A DNA stretch of 64,000 nucleotides, taken from Setaria digitata (Eukaryota; Nematoda; Chromadorea; Rhabditida; Setariidae). The DNA is taken from positions 44,233 through 108,232 of the forward strand of contig RCAB01000195.1 in the NCBI GenBank assembly GCA_003640385.1. Direction: 5' to 3'. A program made the translations under genes and the position numbers. Numbering within the stretch: the stretch's first letter is position 1; each line of letters begins with the position of its first letter. A model generated the notes under the pieces. It did no database searches, was not told where the DNA came from, and saw nothing but the letters and a program-made list of their open reading frames with translations. Below are positions 14,801 through 28,200 of this stretch, piece by piece.

Positions 14801-17800
14801 TCAGTAGAGGAATCAGGAAAAACAGTAAATGATGTCGATTTGGTAAGTCTGTATTCTCCTCGACGTCGTGGCATAATCTATGGTACTTCTAGGTCAAATT
14901 AAAAAAGGAAAAAAAGAAATGATCTAGAAATTATCAAGTGGAAATGAATATACACAGTAGCTGAAATTAAAAATTTTAGCGCATATTTGGAAAAAAAAAA
15001 AAAAAAAAGATCAGATGTTCTTTTAGCAAGCTCCTATCATAATCATTCCTTTAATGAATATCCATCATACTCTAAGTACTATTTTCGAATTACAGAAAAG
15101 AAAAAAAAAAGAGGAAAAATTAATAATTCATTTACATAAATAATAGTTACATTAAAAAAAAAAGAACTATAATTTAGGAAAAAAAAATTCACTTATAATA
15201 ATAATTTTAAAACATAGACATTATCGATTCTTTTTTTTTTTTTTTTCAAGCATTTTAGGGAAAAGTTAAATTTTTAGCGAAAAAAAAGAGGAAGAAATGA
15301 AACGATTAGCCGAAAAATTCTCAAAAATGAAATGTATAAGAGAGACTGCGAATGAAAAATACTGCAAAAGTCTTTTGCAGCACAGTAAATGGAAAAGAAA
15401 CTAAAATTTGAGAATTTATCAAAAAAATTCAGAGAGTTTTTACGATTCATAAATAGTCTAAGTAGAACAAGCTAAGAAGAAGATGAAGCAACGCAAGCCT
15501 ATTCCTTATTTTCACCTTAGTTTTGTTCTTTTTTTTTCCCTTCCTCTCCTCTTTCCCCTTCAAGAATTTTTCAAAACTTTAATGCAGTAAAAAAATTAGC
15601 AGAAAATAAAGGGGAAAAAATTATTAGGGATAAAATTCGAAAAGCAATTTCGTAAACATATCAATTAATTCAACACTATTAACCTTAAACAGTCGATTCA
15701 GAAGCTTTAATTTGATTGAAAAATTAATGAAATGAGAAAAAAAAAAGTGAAACCACGATTGGGAGAGTCAAATATGAATATAAGCGCACCAGCATCGTCA
15801 TGTAATTAATTAATTACTATTAGGCTGAAATAAAAGATCTTAAAATTCTATTTTCAAGATACAGAAAAAGGAAATGCCAATATAAGTAAAATATAAAGAG
15901 TCGCATATGATATAATTATTACATTATAATTGCATACAGCAATAATAATTGTAGAAATAATTATTATTGTTATTCATCATTACTTTTTGCTTTTTATTCA
16001 TTTATTTTATTTTTTTATTTAATATTATCGTTCTGCTCATAGTTTTTACTATTATCACTATTATTATTAATTGCTTGTTATCATTATTACTATTATTATT
16101 ATTTATTATTTGCTGTTTATTATTTATTGTGAAGTATTTGTCATTTATTATTTATCGCTTATTATTATTATTATTATTATTATTACTGTTAGTATTATTA
16201 TTAATTTTTACTTTTACTATTACTACCAGTTAAGCAACAAACACCAGCTTAAAATAATCAAAAAAATTTCTATTGAAAAACTGACCAAAAGGTAAAACTT
16301 CGAAATTTTGGAAAGATCACTTATGAATCCAAGCATCCTATCAGTTCATTTAAAATATGTAAGAAAGTGTAGTAGATAAAGTTTAAAATATTGAAATTAA
16401 AAATGAAATTGAAAATTTCAAAGATGTAAAATATTTTTTTTTTTTTAAACAATTGCTGAAAGCTCATAAAATTGAAATTGCTTTTCTTCTTATGTGCTTA
16501 TTAAAATTCCTCGAAGATAGCTTATCATAGATTGCTTCTAATTTAAGATAATCGATCTAATTAATTTAAAAATATTTTCTTTCTGTGAATACGAAGAGAG
16601 AGAGAGAGAGAAGGAAAGAGGGAGAGAGAGAAAAGTAATAAATTGAAAATCATATCTAAATAAATTATCGAAATATAAAATCAAAAATTATCATTTTTTT
16701 TTTTTTTTTTTAAATCTCATTTCCTTTCTCCTCTCTCTCTCTTTCTTTCTTTTTCAACGTTAAAAAAAAAAAAAAAAATGAAGGAAAATGGAAACAAATT
16801 TAACTGAAATAAAAGGAAAGAAATTTTTGAAAATCTTTCAAAATATAATTACAGATTTTTTTTTTTTAAAGCAAATTTTATATTTAATCAAACCAAAAAG
16901 GATGATGCATCAAGAAAATTTTGCATTTATTTAAGCGAATAAGGATGAATCAAAGAAAGGAAATAAAATAAAATTTGTGTATTCCATTCAATAAATATTT
17001 GCAAGAAAAGAAAATATCACAGAAAAATTGTTGTAGAAATAAATAACACAAGGAAAAAGAGAAAGAAATTAATTGAATTTTGATCAATTTGCTATTTGAG
17101 AGAGAAAAAAAAAAAAAAAAAATGAAACATTGTGAACAACTAACACTCTTTCATTCTTTTTAATTTCACTTCATATTCATTTTTTTTCCGCAGTTTTAAA
17201 TAAAAATTAAACTAATAATAATAATATTAATAAGAATTTGAAAAAAAAAAATGAAAGTCGTACACTTGCGGTATGCTTCCAAAATTCAAAATTTGAGATT
17301 TACGTAATTGAACGAATTTTTTCATTTAGCATAAAATTACCAATACAAGAAATACTTTCTTTCAAATTTTAATTAACAATGATATAAGAAGAAGAAAAAA
17401 AAAAAAAAAAACGTTACGTGGGATTAATTCATTTAAAATTCGTCCTAATTAAATATTTTATATGAATATTTATTGCAAAGAACATATTAAATGAAAAAAA
17501 AAATGAATAGAATCATATGCTCATAAGGAAAAATATGATTAAAGTACGAAAAGTTTGCTCACAAACTATGGCTTTTTAATTGATATTGATAACGAGATAG
17601 CACTAAACAAGCAAAGTTCAGTAACTCAAAATCATTCATTCTCATCATTCAAATCAAACAAGATTTAAACTTTAATCGAAATTGCTGTTTATTTTCTGGT
17701 CATCATATTTGCTCAAATGATAATAAATGTTCAACTAACAAAAGATAAAAAATAAATAATTTTGGATGGAAAAAAAAAAATTTTTTTTTTTTTTTTCGAA

Positions 17801-20800
17801 ATTGACAAAATGGAGAGGAAGAGGAAAAAGGCTAACCAAATAAGTTTTCTTTTATTCAGATTATTTCAGACTTCAGAAAATAGTAAAAAAAATCACAAGG
17901 CGATAAAAATTAGACAGCAAGCAAAAGTTATAATAAATGAATGAAAGAATCATTTATAACCCCAAGAAAGGAAAAATATATTTATATATATATATAACTA
18001 TTCATTGTAATCGAATTTTTAAAAAGATCAATTAAGAAAAAAAAAAGGAAAAAATTTAGAAATGTTAAGGGAAGATTGATTGAGCGTAGATAAAAGAACA
18101 AAATTTTAAGACTTCTTAGTCAGATATTTACAATCCCATAATTAAAATTTTTATTAAAATCCAATCGTAAACAACAAAAGAGAAAGAAACGAATAAACGA
18201 TAATGATGATAAAAATTTTAATATTTTAAAAATCCTTTTTTACTAAATTAAAATTACAGCATTTATTGCGACAATAGACGTGTGAGAAATGATAGAAATA
18301 TCTTAGAGCCTTAGATTAATGGACAAGGGAAATTAAATTATAATTCGTGAAATTTAGTATTAATTATAGATTTAGAAAAGTCTTTCAAAAAAGAAAAAAC
18401 TGAAATCACTTAAAATTAAGATTTTGACATTCTGAATAAAATGTTTAAGATTTCATTATCATTCATGCAAAACATGCTACCTTTGCGATTTCAGATCAGT
18501 CTACTCCTCAAATAAGAGAGATGCATTAATTTAATTAATTGTTGAACTCATTAAGAGCTCTCAAAAGAAGTAACAGTGTCAGGATGATGGCCAATCGGAT
18601 CAAAAATAGCACAGATGTTAGATATTGAGCATCTCTCAAGAGATAATCCATACCTGACCCGAACTCGACCTATTTAAAACAGTCGCACCTCAAGAGTGAC
18701 CTGATCACTCGGAAATTGTTGCTAATCTTGAGAACTTGTTAAAGTCATTTTTAGTAATGCAGATAAGATGATGACAGTTTCCGGGTTGAAAATAAGATCA
18801 AAAAATTAAAATTGCATGATGAGAGAAAAATTTCAGGTCTAATCTTGCTAAATTATATAACTCACGTAAAATTAAAAATTAATTGTAGGATTTTTCCATT
18901 AAAAAGGAAAAATATTAAGCAAAATTAAACGGAATAAGCAATGTAATTAATTTGGAAAGTTGGAAATATTTGGAACAACTTAATTTAAATGTTAAATAAA
19001 TAATTATATAACAGTGAAAATACATTTAAATTAGGAAAATTAAATAAAAAGTAAGTTATATAAACTTCCTGATGTGTGAATTCGATAGAAAAGTTCGACA
19101 ATATATAAATTAACTGTAATCTTTTCGAAGTGTTAAAGAGAGAGAAAAAATATGAAAATGAATTTTTAATTTAAATAAATCGTTTAAATGAAATAATATT
19201 GAAATAGTGCACATAAATGATATGCATCTATCTGGCCGATGCAGCTGCTCAGTCTAGTCTAATGGATTAATTATTTTCCGGCTTTGTTTATCATCCTGTT
19301 TTAGGCTAACGGAATAATGGAATAATGGATTTTGGTAAACAAATGGCAGCTGTATGCACAAATAGATTAAATGAAAATTATTGCTATATATCGGAAATGC
19401 ATTACAAGTAATGAATTATAATTGGGGTATATATGATGATTGTGTGTCATTAGTGATTTAAGCTTATAAATGAATAATGTCCTTATCGGAAATATTCCGC
19501 TAATGAAAAAATAGCGAATTATAATTGGACTCAAATTAGCATACCTATATTGGAAATGCATTACTGTTAATGAAACGCAATTAAACTCAAGATGGACTAT
19601 TCGTATCGTGAGAATAATTGCTATTAATGATTAAGCTTGATATAGAATATTTATAAGGGAAATGTTTCATTAATAAATATCAATGAATTACAATTAAGTT
19701 TAAAAAAGGAAGGGAAAGTTTTTGATATGAACTTTTACCATTTAAAGGATGAAATCTGTTGCAAAATTATTCACAATTAAAGAGTGTTAGATTATTATTC
19801 ACTAAGTAACTAATCTTATCAGCTGTACTTCTAATTGCTACAAGCAAATGATAAGTTCATTTTAATGTAAGAGATAAGAAATTGATTGAACAAACTATTA
19901 TATATTTTCGTGTACATGCTAAAAGGAACAAACAGTTTCTTTTACAATAAAAATAAAAACAAAAAAAAAAAAAACTTAATTCCAATAATTTGATTATAGC
20001 AATGGCTGAATAAATTGTTTAACGTTTAATTACCTGACCATTTCGTCTAATTATAAAACTTTTATTTCACTGCTTTATTTATTTTTTTTTTTTAAACACC
20101 TGTGCAAGGTTGTTTGTTTGTCAAAACGATGACAATTTTTTTTCTTATTCATTCAATATGCAATTTGTGCAAAATAAAAAAGAAAATTTCGAAAAGGAAA
20201 AACGAATTTTTAAAATTTAAATGTAAATTTCACAGAAAAAAATATGATAAAGAAAGGGAAAACAAATGAATAATTCGAAAAATTTTCATTTTTTCTCTTC
20301 TTTTCTTTTCTTTCTTTCTTTTTTTTCCTCTGGAAGTGTATAATTAAAAAATTTTTTCCGCTACAAAGAGGAGGAAAAAAAAAAAAAGGGAAAAGAAATT
20401 TTAACAAAAAAAATGAAGGAAAGAGGAAGAGAGAAAGAGAGGGAGAGAGACAGAGAAAGAGGGAGAAAAAAAGAAATTCCATTATTTAACAGAAGAAATG
20501 TTGAAAATTTTTCGATTCAAAACAAGACAAATGAGAGAAAATTTTGTTCAACTTTAAATGTTTAAAAAAAAGGATGAAAAGAAAAAAAAAAACAAAAAAA
20601 AAAAAAAAAAAGAATGGAAGCAAATAAGGAGATGATAAACTGATAAAGATAGCAATGAATTTAAATGATAAAATGACAAAAATTTTTTTTATAAACACAC
20701 ATACATATACATAGAAAACGGTACACAGATATAGCGTATCTATTATTTTATAGCATACTACAGACACGTACGTATACTATAATGTACACGTGCGTAATCG

Positions 20801-22200
20801 ACAAATAAACGTAAAAAAAAAGTAAAAATGTGTACGTTTTTACATTAAACATTTGATAAATTAATTTTGGAAAAATGATAACAAATAAATCCGGACAGAT
20901 TAATTGTAGCTAAAATTAGAAATTAGATAAAAATAGAGAACAAGGGAAAAAAAAATATATATATATATATACATATATAAAAGAAGTGAAGAGAATGTGT
21001 CTGTTTATGAAAAGAGTCTTTCTAATTTGGAAAGGTAAAAAAGGTCAGGTAATCGAAATACCGATATTAACGATAATGATGTATGATATTCTCACCTGTA
21101 ATTATCGTAATTTCACATGCCATGGAAATACATTCATTCACTGGTCAGTGATGCGTTAAAAACTACTTAAAAAAAAAAAAATCAATCAGTCAAACTTCAT
21201 ATCTTCTATTCATTCATCTAATAATTAAAGGTAATAATAGTAAAAATTGTAATGATGATAATAAGTATTGTAAGGTGAAAAAGATGATAACAACAATAAG
21301 AAGAAGAAAAGGATAAGTTAATAATACTGGGAAGAAAAGTAGTAATAGTAATAATAATAAAATACAGTAATAATGATAAATAAGGAAAATTATTGTAATT
21401 GTTAAAATCGTTAATCGTTCAAGATGAAATGTGCGAAAATATATAAATGAATAATGATAGAGGAAAATAATTAATCGGTAGTAATTAATTTGATCAATTT
21501 GATGTGATCATATAGGATTGAATATAATTAATGACAATTAAACGATGAAATAATTAGCTGGAAGTGCGAAATTATCAAATTTCTAACAAAAAGAAATCTC
21601 CGCTTATGTTCGTCATATTTCCGGATGCATTTCATCAAGAAAATATTTCTCTTAAATGTTTGACTGCTTTCACCTTCCATATTAAGTAAGCATTAATAAA
21701 AGTATTTAAAGGCGAATTTTGCCGGATACGATCATAATAACTTTTTGCCTTTTTGTAATTTCGATAATTTAAATTAAATAATTAATTTAGACTTGAAAGC
21801 CAAATACAAAATGCATGCATTTATTTCTAGTAACAATGTACTCGTAAGTTTTATGAGTTTTCCAAAATTCATTCAGAAAAACATTAAAAATAAGAAAAAA
21901 GAAAGGAAATTTTTCAAACAACAAAAGCAGAGGGATCGAATTAGAATGATGACAAAAAAAAAAATTAAATAATTAAATGGAAAAAAAAATCTCTTTTCCC
22001 ATGCACTGTTTTGAGGGGAAAATTCAAATGGAAATTTGAAAAAAAAAAAAGAAAAGAAATTTGATAAATGTTAAAAACAATTGGTGAAAAAGAGTAAACG
22101 ATCCGCCATTCAAAGGTAACATGAACCTCATTTTTCCTCTAAAATGATCCCAAAAATAAAATTTTTCCTTGTTATTCTCTCTCCCTTTCCCTCTCCCTAC

Positions 22201-22232
<32 letters not shown>

Positions 22233-25200
22233 TAGTTTCCAATAAAATAATTTGAAGCATAGAATTTTCCGTTTTCACTTTTTCCCTCTCTCTTTTTCTC
22301 GTCATGTCTTTCAAAATAATCACAAACATAAGTTTTTTTTTCCTTTTTCCTTTTTTTTTTCTCTCTCTCTAGTGATTTTGAAATTTCTCAGAATTAAACG
22401 ATATTATCAGATAAAAAGATAAGAGAAAAGTTTTAAGAAACAAATATTACTGAATGATAAAAAATTTGTAATGATATATATCAGTTTTGTTAATTTATCA
22501 TCTATCATCTCCATTTGTTTATTATATGTTTATCAGTTTCACCTTTCGATATCCATTATCACTAATTTGAGCCTATTATTTCAACTTTTGCTTTCACATA
22601 TATCTTTAATACTGCTTCATCTTTAGATATTTATCAGTATTTTATCCTCTCTCATATCACTATACTGATGAATAAGATCAGTCTTACCACACAGCAATTA
22701 ATTCTTAAGCCTCTTTCTCTCATTAAACAATTACTGTTTGTAATTTTAAGCGCTGTTAAATCGTAGGATTTCATTACGATTTTAACCATTTGTCTCAGGA
22801 ATGTGAATGTTCTTAACCAAATGTTTGTTTCATTTTCTAACTGTTTTCTTTTCGTTCGAAAATCAATCAGCTTAATTAATTAACAAATATTTCTGGCTAG
22901 TTTTATTCTGATAATTTCCTTCAATTTGAAATTGTCACAAAACTGTCCTAAGCTCATTTATGATTAGGGTTATCCATTTTCGAGAATGATATATCTGTCT
23001 ACAACTATTCAGATTCAAAAATAATTAAAATAGTAAAATAGGGAACAAGAAAGAAACTAGTCCAAGGAATTAGTTTCAAACAGTCCAAGTTATCAGCAGT
23101 CCTGATTACTTCTGACTATCCATAGCTCTGATCGATCAGCTATACCATCAGTTCAGATCGTCTTAATTAAGAATTTGATATGTTTTTTTTTTTTTTCTCT
23201 CAAAATCGTATCTTTTAATCTTTTTAATAGATCAGAACTATCGCTAGTCTAAAATAAATCAAAATCCATAATCTGCTAGACTAATCAAAGCTACCGATAC
23301 AGAACTAAGGCTAGTCTAGATCAATCCTAGAAGTGTACGAATCGACGGCTGCATTGACAAGTAGGCTAAAATGGCATGATATAAGGATATAAGCTAATGT
23401 CAGCTTTTAGTCTAAAAGTTCAATTTAAGACTGAAAGTTCGATTTTAGATCTCAATTTAATCATTCAAGAATTTTTGAGCAAAAAAGGAGAACAACAAAA
23501 AAGAAAATGAAAAGTTTATGCATTTTCAAATTACCTATCGAAAAAAGGAAAAGGACTGATAAATTTAAAAACAAGGGAATGAAAAAAAAAAAAGGTTGAT
23601 TTTCAAATTTAAAGGATTGAAAACTGATCAAACATTTAAATAGCTCTGTGAACTTTCAGCAAATTAATTCGGATTTCTGCTACTAAAGTACTGTGCTACT
23701 GTGCTTTTTGTTCTTATCAAAAAAATTAATGAAATTTAAAAAAAGAAAATAAACATAGCAAAATTTAGTAGGGGAAAAAATTCAAAAAATAAATTATAAA
23801 TTAAAATCAAATAGAAATTGCATTTCAAATTTAAATCAATGGAAAAAAGAAAAGAAAGAAATTGTGGTAAATGTTTGCCTCGAACAATTTTTTTCCGTTT
23901 TTTTCTTTTTTGATTGAAATATTCGATGTAAAATAATATTCCCAAATGAGTTTTTAAGAAGAAAGAAGAAGATAAGCTAGGATTTGAATATTTACTTTTT
24001 TTGCCATTTTACAAAATGTAAAAATCAAATTTCAAAATTTCAAATCTTTTCTTCCCAGTAATAAAGAAAAAAAACGACAAAAAAAAGAAAAGAAAAAACA
24101 GAAAAAAGTAAAAATGGCAAAAATTATAGTTGAAAACTAAGCCACTTTTCATTCATTCATCTTTATATGTTACATTTTTCAGTTTCTGTTTTTTTTTTTC
24201 TTTTTTCCTTAATTTTTTTTTTTTAAATTTTAAAAATGTGACCAACGAGTGCGAGATAATTCGATAATTTGTTGAAAGATTTAGGACAGAACAAAAAAGA
24301 AAACTAAGATAACATAAATAAATGTAAACCGGCATAGATTGATTGAGTAATAAACTGGAATGAAACAAATTCGTAATATTTCGAAAATTTATTAAAAAAA
24401 AATTTATCACTTTTTACAATAATTATTATATAATGAGGAAAAAAAAAAAGCACAGAGGAAACAGAAAAATTTTTGTAAATTAAAAAAAACCTTCCAGTTT
24501 GTTTTTTTTTTTAATTTATAAAATGATTAACTGATATGATATAATTGCTAGATTTGATTTTGTTGAAAAAAGAAAAAAAAACTCATTTTATAAATATTAT
24601 TTTGAAACTTTGAGTAGAAATTTCAAAAAGAAAAGACTTTACTGAAAAAATTTACTCTTTCTTTTTGATAAAAGGAATTTTTATTGCTGCTATTAATATA
24701 TAATACCAAATATACCAAAAAAAAAAAAAAAGTAGCTAATTTCATTTTTTTTTTTGCAAAAGTTCATTTTTCCAAGGAAATAAAAAAAAGTTTAGTAACA
24801 GTACGAAGATTCCATAATAACGATATGTGAATTAAGCAGTGATAAGAATAAAGGATCAAAGTGATAATAATGAACACACAATAACAATGGTTGAACTGAC
24901 ATTCAAAAACGATTTCAGAACGGAAAAAACTGCGTAGGTTTGATTACAAAAAAAGAAAGAAATGATAATGATTATTCTGATAAAGGAAACAGCACTGATA
25001 ATAATAATCACTGTGACGAATAATGAAATGTGATATTCATTATTATTGATAATGATAATGGTAATGAGATTAGCCATATATTATCCTGCTAGACAATATC
25101 AACAGATTGTTATCAGTGATAACAATCTTTTCGGTTATCATCCTCAGAAGCATTAATGGGGGAGAAAATTCAGAGAGAAAGAAAATTAATGAATTAAATA

Positions 25201-28200
25201 AAAACAATCAAACTTCACAAGAACTATTCGTCGGGAACAAAATATTCAAAAAAGAAAATAGCGTTCCTTCCTGGTGCTCAAATTTTGAGCCAAATTTTGA
25301 AAATTTCAACAAAAAATTTAATATTATCAGTAGAATGAATGAAATGTGAAAATCCCCATTAACATATACTAAATTTGTGAAAAAATAAAAAATAAAAAAA
25401 AGCAACACTACACATATACATACTGTGATGAATTTTTGTGGCAAATAAAATAGATTTGGGATTGAAAAGTCGAATTATTTATTTTGAAAATTAAATATAA
25501 CAATTTGGAGTAATTTTGTCAAAATATCCCCAACAATTAGCATTTAAATCAGATGAAAAGTTAATTAATAAATTTAGTGGAGCAAATTATTATTGGTAAA
25601 TCATTTATTTAATTTCATTACTTAGCTCAACATTTGCTTATTACATTCTAAAATTATTTCAAAAAATAAATTTAAAAAAAGCGAAAAGAGACAAAAAATT
25701 TGATGGAAATTTTTGAAAAGAATTTCAAAAAGTAAAAAGAAGTCTAAAATTGAATTAATCAAATAGCACAAACACATACACCAACGATGTCTCAATCAAA
25801 CGAAATTAACACTGAGGAAGGTGAAAATAAAACAGAAAAATTAGCATTTCATTTATAATTACATAAATATTTCCTCTGTAAATATGCTAAACCTAATATA
25901 GGTTTTCAAAAAAAAAGAAGAAAAATATAGCATTTCATATAGGTAGCTGTAGAGAAATACTGAAATTTGATACAGAGGAAGAATTTAATTTTTTATAATT
26001 CATTGCTTTCATCAAGTGACAATTATAAGTATTTGACGTTCAGTTACGTGACTCATTTATGCAACATTTCACGGGGAAAGTTTAAATGAAATGAAATTTG
26101 TAACCGAGTAAATGAAATCATTTCCATGCATATGAAGTGCAAAAGCAAAGACTGAATGAAATTAATCATTTTGATGGCCAACGAAGCAAAGAATAATTGA
26201 AAGAAACTTCAAGAATACATGCGATAAGCATGCAAACTGCAAATGCATGGATGCAATAAGCTTGCAAACTGCAACTGCGTGGGTGAGATAAGCTTGCACA
26301 ATGCAGCAGCTGCATTAATGATGCATGCAATGCTCATTTTCTTCCTCATAGCCAGGCAAGCCATTTTGCCAGCAGATGTATCAAACCAAAACCAATTAAC
26401 TAATGTCATTTTAACCAAATAATCCATCTCATTGCAATAAAATCTATGGGTTGGCGTGGGTGTGCGTGTATTTCGCTGCATATCTGGCGTGTGTGGGCGC
26501 ACATTCAGGCATATACGTATACGTGTGTGGGTGTATAGACGAGTGCGCATGTGGGCGTATATGCCTGTTGGTGGGTGTGATGAGGAATGAACATGGCTTC
26601 ATGATTAGCTGATAAGGAACATAACTGATTGCTAATTAGCTCCAAAAGTATCATCAAAAGTGATCATGCAAGAGAATACGATTGGAAATTTGACAATTCT
26701 TTCGTATTGAAAAAATTTCAAAATGAAATTAAAATTAAAATACTAAAAAGAAGAATACAATTAAATTTCAAACTATCCTCTGTCATATTTGATATTAAAT
26801 TTTTCTGATCAATAAAAAAATTTGATATATAGATGTATAAATATAATTTCATTGATAGTAAATAGGAATTTCTTAATGAATAAGAGGTAAAAACAATGCA
26901 ATTATAGTGAACTTAATAATAAAAATTTTGATAAATTGTTAATTATGATGACAAATAAATTAAGAAAGAAAAAGGATGAATGACAAGTGTTGAAGTGACT
27001 GTAACTACTTAAATGATTTCTTTTTTTGTTTAAAAAAAAAAAAAAAAAAAACAAACAAACAAACTAAAATGTCTGTAGAAGTAGGCGGAAAAGAAACAAG
27101 TAATTTTTGTGATGATAAAGAAGAAGTTCAAACTAGCCTTCCAATCATTTGTTGAAGAAAGGAATTCTTTCTTTTTCATGTTTGATTTCTTTTTTTTTTT
27201 TTTTTGCGAATTAACTGATAACAAAATTGGAAAAAAAAATTTCTTTTCCATCGTATGATAAAAAGGAACTGATAATACTGATGAAACTGGAACTGTTCAG
27301 CTTAGAACAATCTTACTAACAATTAAGACAATAAAATTTTATAGTTTCAGGTGAAAGGTGAAACTAGCGAATTGAATTGCATGAGCCCTCAATCCTTTAA
27401 TTCTTAATAACTTTTCATAAATCGTTTCTTTTGACTGCATACTCAGTGAGAAATTTGCCTATGGTTAGATTAAATTTATACCGAAACTATTAAATTGTCA
27501 CGAAAAAAAAAACCCTTTAAAACAGCCATAAGGCAATTAAAAACTAGTAATTAATTTAAATATTTAATTTTAAGTTTGTGATATTGCATAAGGTTAATTA
27601 AACAAATAAATAAGGACAAAAACTCTTATTTATTATGTAACTAATGGAATACATTTGCTAAACTGAAATTAAGCGACGGCCAGCAAATTATATTTTAAAA
27701 AGGAAGAATTCAATTAATCAGAATTTGACCTATATAATCTAGTCAATAAAAATTTAAATTTAATGATACTCTCAAGGAATGATGATGGCGATAATGCTTA
27801 TGATATGGTGGAGGTGATACAAATTAAATTATTTTATGGAAAAAAAATTTTTTTTTTTTTCTTCGAACTGAAAACAAGCAAAGAAATAAATACATTAATT
27901 TAGAGGATGTGAATGAAGGAATGAATTTCGTTTTGTTTTCGGAGAAAACATTAATGAGCAGTAGAAGAGGAATGAAAAATTTTTTTGTTCAATATTAAAT
28001 GACAAAGTATGACAAATAAATAAAAATATTCCATCGTAATGAACTCATTATTTAATTTCCAATTCATAGTTATACTGACAGTGATTTAAATTCCAAGCAT
28101 AACTCATTCTATAACTCGTTCACATGGTAAGTTAATAAAAAATTTATTGGAAATAAATGAGTTCAAAGCAGAATTCTGTCAAAGATTTTGATTCCAAATT

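Noticed and set aside
20024..20040. GTTTAATTACCTGACC, resembling the start of nematode spliced leader SL1
   Set aside because: The match breaks after GTTTAATTACC, with no downstream SL RNA body or Sm site.
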